64,000 nt of DNA from Fasciolopsis buskii (taxonomy: Eukaryota; Platyhelminthes; Trematoda; Plagiorchiida; Fasciolidae), in assembly GCA_008360955.1 (NCBI GenBank), contig LUCM01005024.1, positions 69,754 to 133,753 of the forward strand, written 5' to 3'. A program made the position numbers and the translations under genes. This document shows, piece after piece, positions 22,945-35,523 of the stretch. The notes beneath the pieces are model-generated. The model was not told the origin of the DNA. It saw only the letters and a list, made by a program, of their open reading frames with translations, and did no database searches. Every line of letters begins with the position of its first letter. Positions within the stretch are counted from its first letter, which is position 1.

Positions 22945-23343
22945 TTGGTTGATGGTTGCAGTTGGATGAGTGGGAGTCCATTTCACGATCAGGGCAACTT
23001 ACCACTCGATGTGGACCAAACGAGTCACTCAACCGGTGACAATGTCCGTATCGAAGCCCCTGGCAACTCGTTGCCTTCGAGTTCCCTAGTGGAATATGTA
23101 TCCTCGAGTCACTTCGTCGTTGAGAACACAAACTTGACACCACAGATGCGGTTTGTCCATCTGTCCTGCTCTGTCACTGAACGGTCTGGGGAAATGCATA
23201 GACATGGGCAAACGTGTTTACAGAATAAGACAAAAAAGCCTCACGGCAAACCTGAACCTTTTCAAAGAAATTTGGTTATTGGGCGGGCTGAAAAAACTGA
23301 GTTCATGCCGCTACCGCCACCGTATGCGTACTCGTACCTTTAG
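22945..23343 (+). CDS. Hypothetical 132-codon open frame, unrecognised
   Basis: Ser/Pro/His-rich frame with no recognisable domain, signal or membrane segment. It begins MVDGCSWMSGSPF and ends MPLPPPYAYSYL before TAG. Another 86-codon frame overlaps its end in a different phase. No promoter or splice evidence. It could be chance or a decayed element. Confidence 0.2.
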   Translation: MVDGCSWMSGSPFHDQGNLPLDVDQTSHSTGDNVRIEAPGNSLPSSSLVEYVSSSHFVVENTNLTPQMRFVHLSCSVTERSGEMHRHGQTCLQNKTKKPHGKPEPFQRNLVIGRAEKTEFMPLPPPYAYSYL

Positions 23344-26300
23344 TGTAGGACATTCAAGCCGGCTACAGAAAAGTGAGTTCTTACTGAATATGGGAGATAG
23401 CAAGAAAGGTTGATACGGTCGTCCGTTCGTGTCCCTCGGTTTTCATGTCTGAATGATTGACTGAAGGCTTTTCTCCTGTGCAAAGCGGTTGTCTTTTTTG
23501 TTAAAGAAACACTGCTCACTGAAGTAGTCATTCTTTCTGTTCAGCTTCAAAGCCTCTGATGGGGTAGCATACATTCCCCCGAAGAATTGAAAGGTCTGAA
23601 GTGTTTGTGGGTCAACAAAGTGCTTTCACCCTTTTATCATTCCAATAAGAAACCTACGGGAAAATTTATGTATCGTTCTATTCCACGCTCAAGCAGATTC
23701 TCCAAAATGTTTTCGTGATAGAAACAAGGCAGTTCTACTCTAGATCTAACTATTACCGATGATTCGGGCTTCCAGACTCACTGTTCGTGTGGTTTAAACA
23801 GCTCCTTAGTCGCAAATGGAAATAAATATTCTGCTTTGCATTTTCAGAAAATTAACGAAGAGTCAATATCTAATAACACCGCATTGTTTTCTAAAAGCTT
23901 GCATATTTTCTGGCTTCCAGAAGTTATACACAAAGATAAACATCGGATGAAAGCGTTTGAAAGACGGATCAAATATGCAAACAGGTGGAAAGGTATTAAC
24001 GATAATGTGACAAATATCATTTGCAAAGTTGAGTACGTCATCAGTGAGTTTCGTCGAGGAGGTGCATACGAGCCCTTAACCAGAGGTGATTTCCACTTTT
24101 GTTGATGGTAGATTAGATAGGTTTACTGAAACTTGTTTGGTCGAAATCTTAGCAAAAGACAGAGTCCAACTGCCATGACACTAACAAACCCATTGTTGTG
24201 GTCCTTGCTTTCAGATAATCGATACTTCTTATTATATTCTTTTCCTAATTCAAGTAATTTTTATTCATCCTGGTGACCATTTAAATTTATCCTACCCCGG
24301 TGCACAATAAATAAAAAGTCAGGATGAATATAGCTGCAGTCATCGTGGTTATCGATTTAAACAAATTATTCTGTAACAGAAAGAAACATTTTCCGATTTA
24401 CTGTGTGAAAAGGCACTTACCTTGCGAAATTAAATTTAACTGTGCATTCTATACTTATATAGTGGAATCGACTTCCACAAAAGGGCGTGAGACGATCACA
24501 TTTCCCCCCAGACACACGACAGAGGCCGATGCTCTACTGTTCAGCCGGTGCGGTTTCATGCAACGTATCATAAGGTGGCATCCATGCTTCCGTCGGTCGC
24601 TGACAGTCGGACACATCACATTTATGAATCTACTCCGTGTTTCAGTTGTGTAAAACCATCATGGCATCAGACGGCGTTTGGTGCCCAGTCCTCACAAATG
24701 CATTTTTGATAGTCATGGCATGACACGATAGCTTACGCTGGTCAGTTAAAACCAGTTCGTTTTGGAGGTCTAGAAGTTCGGGGAAATAGGATGGAACACT
24801 GTTGTCTGTTAAATTCGAAATCCGACTTTGCCCAAAAAGTTGTCTCCTGATTAAACTACTCATTCGAGTGAACCATAGCTTGTTGGCAATTAGTCTATCA
24901 CAAAAAGCCTTGTGAGCTTCGAAAATAGCTGATGTCCTCTTTGTCATCATCACGCTGGTACGACCTCTGTGTGTGTATGTGCGTGTATGTGAATGAAAGC
25001 AATAGGGATATCGGAAAATGCTCAGACCACATTATCGCGAATACCAAATTGTGATAGACAGAAAAGGACCATTTATTTGAGGTGTACCTCGCAGATCACG
25101 TGGCTCCCAGGTCACGTTAGTAGAAATCTCCGTCGCACAGTTCACCGAACACGAGACTCTGACACCACAATGCGATCTCAACCCTTGTCCACATTGGGGG
25201 TTGTATGCACCAAATGAGGTGATGCAGGACACGTGTCATTCACGAAATCCTCAGCAATGCGAACTGAGTGAAGCTGATCCAACAACCTGATAATTTAGCC
25301 ACATTCATATAAGAAGCTAATCTAAAGTCATGGGGGAGGTTCCAACGACGAAGCAAGACCAAATGAAGCGCAACAGCAGACTGCGTGACGAGGAGGAATC
25401 CATAGTGAAACAGGCTGGGCTAAGAGGTCCACTATGCACGCACATAGAACTCAATGGAAAGTTTCATCCCTTAGACTGTGCACGGGCAGTAGCAGGAACA
25501 GAGATTGGCAGAATAATAAAAATTGTTTGAGATTAATTTCTTACCCATTAAAAACATTTTAGTCTTTTCTCCGCCGGCAGACATGTTCTATCAGCTGATT
25601 AGCGAGGCCGAGTTCAGCCGGTACAGCAACGGTACCAGATAACAAAATCTGGTTTCTTTTGGAACAACTATCCCTATCACTTCAAATTTCATCCGCCACT
25701 CATGTGTCATTTCATATTTGCCTAGTTAGTGATGAAAGTGTCGCAGATATTTTCCCGTGCTACCACATACATCTGTATCTCGAAAGAGCTTAGGTAAGAC
25801 CTTTCCAAAGTGGAATACGGAGCTAAAAATGATTATTTATTAATGCAGTCATAACAGATAACGAATTAAAATATTTAAGGTAGGAGGGAATGATTTAATA
25901 CGGCAACTACTACGGTTCAAATGTTTAGCTGGAGCGTACCAGTGGATGAAACCAAGTCCAATGACACTGCGGATAACTATTCTGTTGTAGTAGAAGTTAC
26001 CTGGGTTAAGTTTCTAAAACTTGATTTGAACTTAGTACGCTCAGTCTATATGTTATTCACTAGCGTGCATTTGTTAGCTTTTATTAGACCAAAAAGACGA
26101 GACAAGATATACCCTGTTTGTCGTAAATAAGTTCCTGAAAATCAGCGCACTGTACTGGGGGAGAGGGAGGAAACAATGCTCATAACCTGAAGACAGATCT
26201 TATTGAGCAGCAAATAGGTAGATAGATGGGTAGATGGACAGATATCAGTTGCTAAGGCCTCATATCCTTGACCATCTGTGACGAGTTTTGCACCGCAGTT

Positions 26301-29300
26301 TTATTTTACATTACTACAGGTACCCACATGTACAGAATTCGTGTTTTCAGGTTCATCCCATCCTCCCAAGTTTTGTGGTGACCGTGATACCGCCGAGTGG
26401 TACCTGGTGCGTCGAGGGCAAATGGGTTGATAGGAGTGAAACTTTGGATTCTGGATTTACTGAGGGGATAGTATCAGCTATTCAGTTGGCGGACGAAGAA
26501 ACAACCAGTCGTCACATATGTTAATCTGACAGATCTTTTCACAGCTTCAGCGGAACGAACTGTCGGGGACTTGGCAACACTCAGGAGCTATCTATATTAG
26601 TGGTACGGTACGAGTGAGTGTAAGAAACTCTACTACGAGTAAACTTTCCTCTCCATTTTTAATTGAAAGTTGCTCAAGGTAACGCTGGGATATTACAGAG
26701 CAAAATCCCGTGGAGAACTTTGAATGAAAATAATTTTCACTAATATTCCTCTCCGGGGAGAACAAGCTAACAGGAGAACATGAAATTCGGTTGATCATAT
26801 TGACAACATCTTAAAGACAATAAATTATTTTCAAAAGCAGCCAATTTTTACTTTAGCCGAATACTGGGAATTTGTAGTTCAGCTTGTAGAGAATCCGCAT
26901 AAACTAGCGCACAACTCGAATATGATCAGTAATGAAGAGACGGGTTGGATTGAAAATGACTGTTTGCATAGTTGCTTTTCATCTGTTCATCGCACTGAAC
27001 CACAGTAACCGAAACCACCTTTGGAAATTCGGCTAGGTACTTTGATGTGCCAATCAGTTTTGATCCGTCATCTTCATCCCGTATCTGATGCGCAGTGATG
27101 TGTTAGAACATTTACTGCAGTGTCCAGTCACTTAATGAACAGACATAATTTGACTGACTGTACCGAAGAAGTTTGTTGATCTTTTTGTTATCATGTTCCC
27201 GGAACATCAGTTGCCAAGTTGATTTTTCGTACGATTTTTCCTCAGTCATCGTTAATTCGTTTTCACTAATTAATGCGCTGAATTAATTCAAGTAAACATT
27301 AATTCCGTGATTGTGAAAATCCAGTAGTGCGGGGAATGATTATCCAACCTTTTTATTCATTTGAGGAAATATCACTAGTAATTAGTAGTGGAGTCCCTTC
27401 TGGAATTACAGTTTTTAATTTCCTGATGAAGTATCGGTAAATGCAAATACAATTTTTTTCCATTACTTCTTCTGGTATCTTTAAGTACAGAAAAAAAAAC
27501 CATCACTGCTTAACTTGTTTGCCTTTGCTGCTTCTAGACAAAATTACAAATCGTACGTTTTACGTTTGTCCAGAGTCGGGGTCACATTACTCTCATAGGC
27601 GTATCTATCAAGTCCAGTTTTGCAATAGGTCGAACACCAAACCGTTTCTCCTTGCGGCATGAACAGACCGCAAATTCTGGTGTGTAAAAGTGTGTTACTG
27701 ATTTCACTTAAATTGGCTTGATTTGGATAGAAACGTAACTTCTAAGCCATTTCATTAAAAAGTTTTGGAGCCTGCTTTGTATTTATTTTTTGGTTTGGAT
27801 AGGTCCGAAAAAGGTAGCATTCGTTCGGCAACTCCAGTTTACCGCAGGTTCTAAAGGTTAAAAAGGGGAAATATCGACTTTTGTAGGGCTTGGCCAAGTA
27901 ACAAATAAGGGAAGTAAAGTTGGCTATTTCGTGAGCTCGTGGGTCAAGAGCTTAGATTCCGATCACCCTCAGTGAGCTTCGAACAGCCGGTCACGCATTT
28001 AGTAGGTCAAAAAGTTTATTGCTATCAATCCTGGCCAATCCCACAGTGAAACCTGTGGCAGGTAGATCCTATAACAACTGGCGTTGCAGATCAATAAATC
28101 GTCCAGTTGATCCGAGTTTGTTCAGTACCTCACCACTTCAATGATTTTTACTGATGAATTATAGATTGACACTGCCTGAGGAATCACTACATTTACAAAT
28201 TCGATACACTGTAACCTGTGTGCAATGATACACATCCCAATTATGAATTATATACACGAAAAACCGACAAACGAGGATCACTACACGAAAAGCTAGCACC
28301 GAGAAACGTCAACAGTTTCTAGAGGCTAGACGACTACCAAGTTTTTTTAGCACTACCTAATTCTTACAATGACATGCCTAATCCATTAGGACAAAAGAAA
28401 CAAGGAGTGACGATGCGCACGCGCGAAACATTTTTCGATTGTTGCAACCATGCTAGATTTGCAATGCAGGTTTCTGTCACTATCATTCTATTGGGATGGC
28501 ATCATATCTTCGGGTCCTGACAAGAGACATAATGTTCTCTAAATGACCGTAATACAACAATGGGGGTAAGTTAATATACATTTTTAGAGCACACTGAGAC
28601 CTGCGGGTGCCAGATAGGCACAGCAGTGGAAAACACGCGCATATACCAGCAGTCTAGGCACGTGTCTCTATCTGATACCAACTGATTTCCTATTTCTGTT
28701 GGTTATTCTCACCTAGTGCTGTTGGTTTGATTTTACTAGGCGTGGTTACTTACTATTCCCTCTGGTGTTCCAGAAGCCATTTCAGTATCTGCAACTTCTG
28801 GACTGGTGATGTTGCTGTGGTAACAAGATTTGCGCGTGCAATCTGAACTTTAACGGACATAAAAGACTGGAAAGTGAAGTGATGCGTTCGCTGGTATCCA
28901 GCTAAGTGAACCGGTTATCATTTTGTACCTTTGTAGAGTGGATATATTCACAGTCATTTTACACCATCGTGGGATATTTTTGCACCGATTTGTTACAGTT
29001 CCTGGATTACGTTAGCCTTGGTCGAACTGGTGAATTTCGACCAGGGGCAGAATGAGCTGTCTAACTCGTCACACCATATTCGACAACCTGTTCGGCTGTT
29101 TCCCCGTTTTAAACACCAATTCATCTAATCGCATCTTGAAGCATTTTTAACGCATCGCATCCGTTTAAAAAATTATACACCGGCTGACGTTCGCCATATT
29201 GCAGTGTTGTTCTGACCGACAGGTAAACAAAAACATTATAATAAATAATTACCGCGAAAAACTGACGAAAAGACGACTCTGTCTGTTATAAATCGGATAT

Positions 29301-30572
29301 CTTGCGACACCATTCGTATCTTCGTGCCGAATATCTGATGACTGTTTTATTGTGACGAGATATATTAAACATCTGAGACTCGCAGATAAGTCTTAACCCA
29401 GTCGATATATATCGCGGAATTATAAAATCACCCTAAGGAGTTTGTGACAAAGATGATCTGAATATAATGGCAAGATTAGTAACGGAAGCACACATTTTAG
29501 CGCTGATTCCGCTTGGTAAATCTGTATGTGAAATAATCTAGATATCTTAACGTCTGTCCTAACTACCGAACACCGAAATGTTATTCGTTATAAGTATTAG
29601 ATGGAGCACCAATGTGACTAACATGTAACCCCGTTAGTTTGTGTTGTCTCGGTAACTGGCATGCTTGACTAATTCCGCAAACAGTATAGTACACCATTCG
29701 TGTAACAAAATCTTTTTCTCATCGTGTTTTTCACGAGAACCGTGATTAGGAAGGTCGGAATAGGGTCCATTTTCATCACCAAAGAATCCATCAAACCCGG
29801 GAAGAAATCGGAAACGGATGTAGAATGGGGTGGAAGGATGAACTAAGGGTGTTTAGGCCAAATACACCTGTGGATTGTTCCCATTGCCTAGTTGCCTGAA
29901 TTGTCGACTGAGGGTTATTGTCTGGTCGCTTCCGTAACACGGTGACCGGGGAACGGAATTGGATCGTATCCGCAAAAGACGGGTGGTTTGTTTGAACTTC
30001 TTAAATTTCGGTTTATTTTATTCAGGCAGAAACAGGTATTGTAATTAAACGACAACTGTAGCCCACTCGTTACGTGAACATATATGGGGGTGACGTTATA
30101 AATTAATTTGCACATTTTTTGCTGACAAAAGTGTGAAAACAGCTCCGGAATGCAGGTTTTGGGTGAACCGGAGAGTGCAGTCACGGTTTATTGTTCGAGG
30201 ATTCTAATCTTCTCATCCATCAATCACTGCGAGGGATATTTTAATTTTATGAGCAGTTAGGATTGGGAATTTTCAATATACCCTGAAACTAAGGCAGACT
30301 TTTTGTTTCCTACGGGTAACCGATAAAAGATGAGCAGGTCATATTGCCCTACCGTGAACTGGGGAACCAGATTACGAAACTATGTGGACCAAGTCCTCAA
30401 AAGATTAGAAATCTCTTGGTACTGAGTTGTACCACTAAAATCCCCATCAGATGTGTTAGGCAAGCTTTATGCAGAGAGAAAGACCGGTTTCTTAAAATAT
30501 TAAAATACCGGATTTAGTTTCATTTAGGTTAGTACTTGGGTTCACCAACATCACCCCCGCAGTGCGCAAGGT
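23344..30572. other. 7 kb with no recognised gene or repeat
   Basis: Frames of 60-109 codons occur on both strands (for example 24324-24653 plus, 24642-24953 minus) but show no family motifs. No pol III boxes, RT motifs or tandem arrays were recognised. Confidence 0.4.
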
Positions 30573-30693
30573 TAGTCGAAACGTTGGCGAATTACATCTA
30601 CCAACAACGCTGTGTTGTTAACATTATATTATTCACAATTAGAACCAATACATGGCGCATCGATTTTTCGATATACTCCTTACATCGTTTGGT
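30573..30693 (+). repeat. 121 bp interspersed repeat, copy A
   Basis: Matches the reverse complement of 33718-33838 with few changes. It begins TAGTCGAAACGTTGGCGAAT and contains CCAACAACGCTGTGTTGTTAAC. A GTCGAAACGTTGG-like phrase is common in the 3' regions of animal Penelope-like and related elements, so it may be such an end. That link is from general knowledge and untested here. Confidence 0.7.
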
Positions 30694-33192
30694 TCAACTA
30701 TTCCTTATTCTGAGTCGAATTTCACCTTTCATTCAGGCTTTTCTGGGTCTGGCAAGGATGCAATTCATATTCTAACTCGTGGTCTCAAAGTCATCAATCA
30801 ACTGCCTCCGATACCATTGTTTTGATCAGCATTTGTTGCTGATCGTTTGGGATCCGCAACTAAAATTGTTCCCCAATAACCGACCACTACCCACTGAATT
30901 GTCATAATGCATGTCCACTCCGCGATACACTCTGCCTATTGCATACAGAAACCCACTATTACCTTTTCTCATTGGAATTCCACGTAACAAGATAGAAATT
31001 TGCTCTGAACTCTTGAATCCATTTTGCATTTAGCTGTCATTTTATACGTGCACTCTTTAAGATGACTTTTTGACCGCATCGAAGCAGGGTTTCTTTTTGG
31101 TTGAGAGCTTGAACACCGTCTACTAGAACTTGAGTACGAATAAACAGTCCTACATCCGAACGAGGAAATTTGTTGCGATTATTGATAAATGTATGCTAAT
31201 TGAAGTTATTTAGACAGACACTGAGTTCTAATTCCAATTATTCCGTGCACGTGGTCAACAAGTTGACAATCAAAGGACGATCGGAATACAAAATCTGCGA
31301 CCAAAAACTCTCCTCCGTTGCTGAACATAGCCTTCTTCCTTTCATCTAGATTGGATATATGTTTGTCAGGCCATTCCTGTAGTGGATGAATATTACGAGT
31401 AACAGTAATGAAACACTTTTTTCGTCTGCAGTAAAGGACCAAAGATCAGATCCGAATGTTCACTAATTTCGACAAGGAATAATTCGCACCCCGCTCAGTG
31501 ATTATGTCGTAAAAACCCGAAGAGTTTCGCTATTTTTTCTACTAATTTCAAGTCTTTTATGCACAGAACTTTACAACGGACCTCTATCTGATAGCTGGAA
31601 AATAAGCAAAAAATATTAGAAATGAGTCATCTTACCGGCGTACCTTCCATTTGATTAAAGTTCATTCATTTGCTTTGCTGCAATTACGATGATTTTGACA
31701 TTACTCTTCGGTTCACTCTTCGCTATAGGGAAGGGGGTTGTGACCACACTGGAAGCTAGCTGATGGCTAAATGGGGACTAGTAGATAGGAGAAAGATCTC
31801 ACCCAAGTTGGTTTCCACTTGGTCCTATCGACAGCCGGTTAGTTTTGATCTTAACACTCGTGCGGTACTAACCCTTACAGTTTGAACGTGTTACCGCAGG
31901 GTTTGTCACACCATATTTTACTCTGGATTACCAGTGAAAAGTGCTCATAGCTATAAACACTGAACTCCTAAGACCTTTCATATTAATTCGTTATCAATGA
32001 AAAAATCCCCACAATAGTCCGCACATTTCTTCATACATTCTTTAACCATAAATGTGCTTCTCTTTGTATCGTCTTAACATGGAAACGAAAAATCTTTGTT
32101 TCATTGTCGACTTGAAGAGCAGTGTAGAGAAGTAGGGACAATTGCCGGGACTCCAGAAAGACCGTTGAATACGGCGAAAATGAAAGAATAAACCGGATGT
32201 TTTTGGACCTCGGTAAATCATCTATCACTACAATATAAACAGGTGTTTAATCCTCTTGGTTCCGGTTAATTGTCGTCCCTTAAGCCCGAACTATATGCAC
32301 TCCGCTTTCTAACATCAATATTCACGTGGATATCGATCATAAAATATGTGAAGTACGAATACAATGCAGGACTCAGTGAAAGCTGTGAACGAGATGGGGG
32401 CGGGGAAGGGCTAGCAACTGTTGTGAGCCATCAGACGTTAGAATCTGATGTACTGTGGAACTCAATAAAATGCTAATCTTCCAGTAGCGCAGTGAACCTC
32501 GAGCGGGAAAGAAGCACGATCCTGCTCACAGTGATTGAAATATTCAGAACCTCGCAACCGAGGTAGTTGATGGAGGACTGTTATGTCGAAAGATATACCA
32601 TCCAGAGATCAGCATGCAGACATACACACACAAGCACACGAACGAACGAAAGCTCCAGTCTACCGAAAGATATGCGGTTCATAAATCTCAAGAGTATGGC
32701 AACATCGAAATTGTTGATTCGGGTAGGAATGCACAAAGACACCCATCATCATTATGCTATATATGTGTGCAAAGCAGTTACTAGGTCGAAGCATGGATTT
32801 GGTGAACCTAGATAGCTGTAAGATAAAGAAAACAAAATTAGTACTTCACTCATAATTCAATCTGGTATAGAAAATGAGACACGACGGTAAAATATACCCG
32901 GCCAAGTTACAATTTTAATTTCGATCAGCTAAATGTGATAGAAATGAAAAATTCACTGGTGCTTGTGCTATTCGATACCAAATGAGGTGATTCAGCATAT
33001 ATCAGTTTATGAAACAAGTGAAGCAGTAATGAGAATTTAGAGTTATGGACAATATGTAAGTTAATTTAGTTCTGCAATAATTCAGGAAATTCGGGTGTTG
33101 ATCGGGCAGGAACTACCCTCCGCCAGCTTCAGGAGGTCCAAACATAAATTCGTCGCAAGAAAGCTTCAGCAGACGAACAAAAAGTCATCCAG
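30694..33192. other. No recognised feature
   Basis: Only short frames. No repeat copies recognised. Confidence 0.4.
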
Positions 33193-33699
33193 TCAACATC
33201 ATGATCCGAAGAAATTACGTAACAACACACGTGTCGCATGAATGATCCGATTAGTCCCCGTCTCTCAGTTCCATTGATCATAACAATCAGTCAGTTGTTA
33301 ATCCACTGAGCATGACGCGTTAAGTAGTTCATGTTAAGATCGGATCTCCGCCGTTTCCCCAGCATTGGACATCCACGTCCCTGTGTCTCCACAGATGCAG
33401 ATAGGAGAAGAACTGAAATGAACCCAAGGTAGTGAGCACTGTTCACGCGTGGACAATTTCCCACCCGTTTCGATTCCCTCGCATGGACAGTACATTCGAC
33501 CTGATCCCATTGATATTTGGCGTTTCGCATTCCCGTTGCATGTGGTAAGTTTGTGTGGGATGAAATTTTGTTAGTGTTTACTGTGTTCGGGGGCTTTTCT
33601 CTATGTATTGTTCGTGAGTCGGCTTTGAGTGAGTTGGTGAATGTTGAGAAAGAATTGTTGGTAGCACATTTGATTGTCATTCCAAACCGGATAAAGTAA
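33193..33699 (-). repeat. 507 bp inverted repeat, left arm
   Basis: Reverse complement of 35017-35523, nearly identical. On the minus strand it carries a ~130-codon frame (within 33291-33827), from FGMTIKCATNNSF to HAQWINN, that is also intact in the other arm with a single visible residue change (M to I). Product not recognised. Confidence 0.85.
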
Positions 33700-33717
33700 T
33701 TGGTTTTAAATATCAAG

Positions 33718-33838
33718 ACCAAATGATGTAAGCAGTGTATCGAAAAATCGATGCGCCATGTACTAGTTTTAATTGTGAATAATATAATGTTAACAACACA
33801 GCGTTGTTGGTAGATGTAATTCGCCAACGTTTCGACTA
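33718..33838 (-). repeat. 121 bp interspersed repeat, copy B
   Basis: Inverted relative to copy A at 30573-30693. It lies 18 bp from the left arm of the 507 bp inverted repeat, so the two may belong to one element. Confidence 0.7.
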
Positions 33839-35016
33839 CCGTGGGTAGTCTTTTTCAGGGCAAGTTTTTCATTTGTGACCGTGATTTGGAATGCAAACAT
33901 TTTACTCAGAATGTCTGAGCACGTTCTTCCGTATCGCCCATTAATGGTGGTCATGATTATTCTTTTGCTTTTTCGAGGGTCGTGGTAGCCGAACATCCAT
34001 CGGAGGAGTAGCAAGATGTTTGAACCCAACCATCACCTTATCTCGTCTCATCATACGAATTTACGACAGCTCATGGCGATTCCTCCACGCGATCAGTCAA
34101 ATCCGGAGCGGGGTAAGATTACTTTCGCGAGAATTCAGACTATCAGGGAGAGTTGATGTTGTTGTCGTATTCGTCGCCGTTGTTGTCGTTGTTGTGATTT
34201 TGTGCCCTCTCCCCTGTGAAACCCGCTTGAGGTACCATGCATGGTCCAATAGCACACGATCGGCGTGCTTAAAAGTGGTTTTTTCCTGCTTTCACGCCAA
34301 AATCTTCCCGTTAGCAATACCAGCATCATTCGTGATATATTTGCAAATGCGTCTCCGGTTCTTTTTTCGGTTACGCGATGAATTTCACCTTTAATATTTC
34401 CTCTGTCTGTACCTATAAGGATATTTGCGGGCACCCTCGATTTAGATGAGACATGTGCGTATTTCAGTTTTAGCTAGCGTTAAACGGTAAGTACCACCAC
34501 CGTCTAAATCCATGCAGCATGCAAGCTGATCAGCTTAATCCGTATACCGTTAAAAAACGTGTTTTCAGCTTGTTACGAAAGACAGGTTATGGAAGTGAAT
34601 ATTTCATTATACGATGATTATATTTATCAACAAGAAATGTGCGTAATTCGTGGAAATGTTTAGAATTTCTGGAAATATTTTATAAGGCAAGTGCATCTTT
34701 CGAGATTCTACTCTGCGTTTGACTTCTGTAAATCTATCGTCGAAAGTGACCGGAGGTGAATCATTTGTAGTTTGCCATAATCAAATGAATATTACTGAAT
34801 TTTAAAATGCTGACATGAGTCGACGTTTTTTACAGTAGTAAGAAAAATGGGGGTTTACGAATTTTCGATACTTAGGGCTTCGATAACTATTTTAATCATT
34901 GTTCCTGATTCACAAAAGAAACCTTCCCCACTGATTTGACCGCGGTGAAATATGGTGGAGAGTGGGTCACCAGTCGAGAAATCAAAGGTGTTGACAAAAT
35001 TAAAAGTCCCCAGGAT
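33839..35016. other. Spacer of the 507 bp inverted repeat
   Basis: No recognised gene. A GTT-rich tract near 34150-34200 produces a spurious poly-valine frame. Confidence 0.5.
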
Positions 35017-35523
35017 TTATTCTATCCGATTTGGAATAACAATCAAATGTGCTACCAACAATTCTTTCTCAACATTCACCAACTCACTCAAAGCCGACTC
35101 ACGAACAATACATAGAGAAAAGCCCCCGAACACAGTAAACACTAACAAAATTTCATCCCACACAAACTTACCACATGCAACGGGAATGCGAAACGCCAAA
35201 TATCAATGGGATCAGGTCGAATGTACTGTCCATGCGAGGGAATCGAAACGGGTGGGAAATTGTCCACGCGTGAACAGTGCTCACTACCTTGGGTTCATTT
35301 CAGTTCTTCTCCTATCTGCATCTGTGGAGACACAGGGACGTGGATGTCCAATGCTGGGGAAACGGCGGAGATCCGATCTTAACATGAACTACTTAACGCG
35401 TCATGCTCAGTGGATTAACAACTGACTGATTGTTATGATCAATGGAACTGAGAGACGGGGACTAATCGGATCATTCATGCGACACGTGTGTTGTTACGTA
35501 ATTTCTTCAGATCATGCTGTGGA
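35017..35523 (+). repeat. 507 bp inverted repeat, right arm
   Basis: Partner of 33193-33699, separated by 1317 bp. The plus-strand frame 34952-35425 covers the same ~130 codons as the left arm. The equal length and near-identity mean a recent duplication or an assembly inversion. Function unknown. Confidence 0.85.

Noticed and set aside
24993..25232. Phrase QITWLPGHVSR on the plus strand resembling an RNase H motif of retroelements
   Set aside because: Isolated, with no neighbouring RNase H or RT motifs.
34020..34394. 124-codon plus-strand frame with a poly-valine stretch
   Set aside because: The valines come from a GTT/GTC low-complexity tract; there is no domain or gene context.
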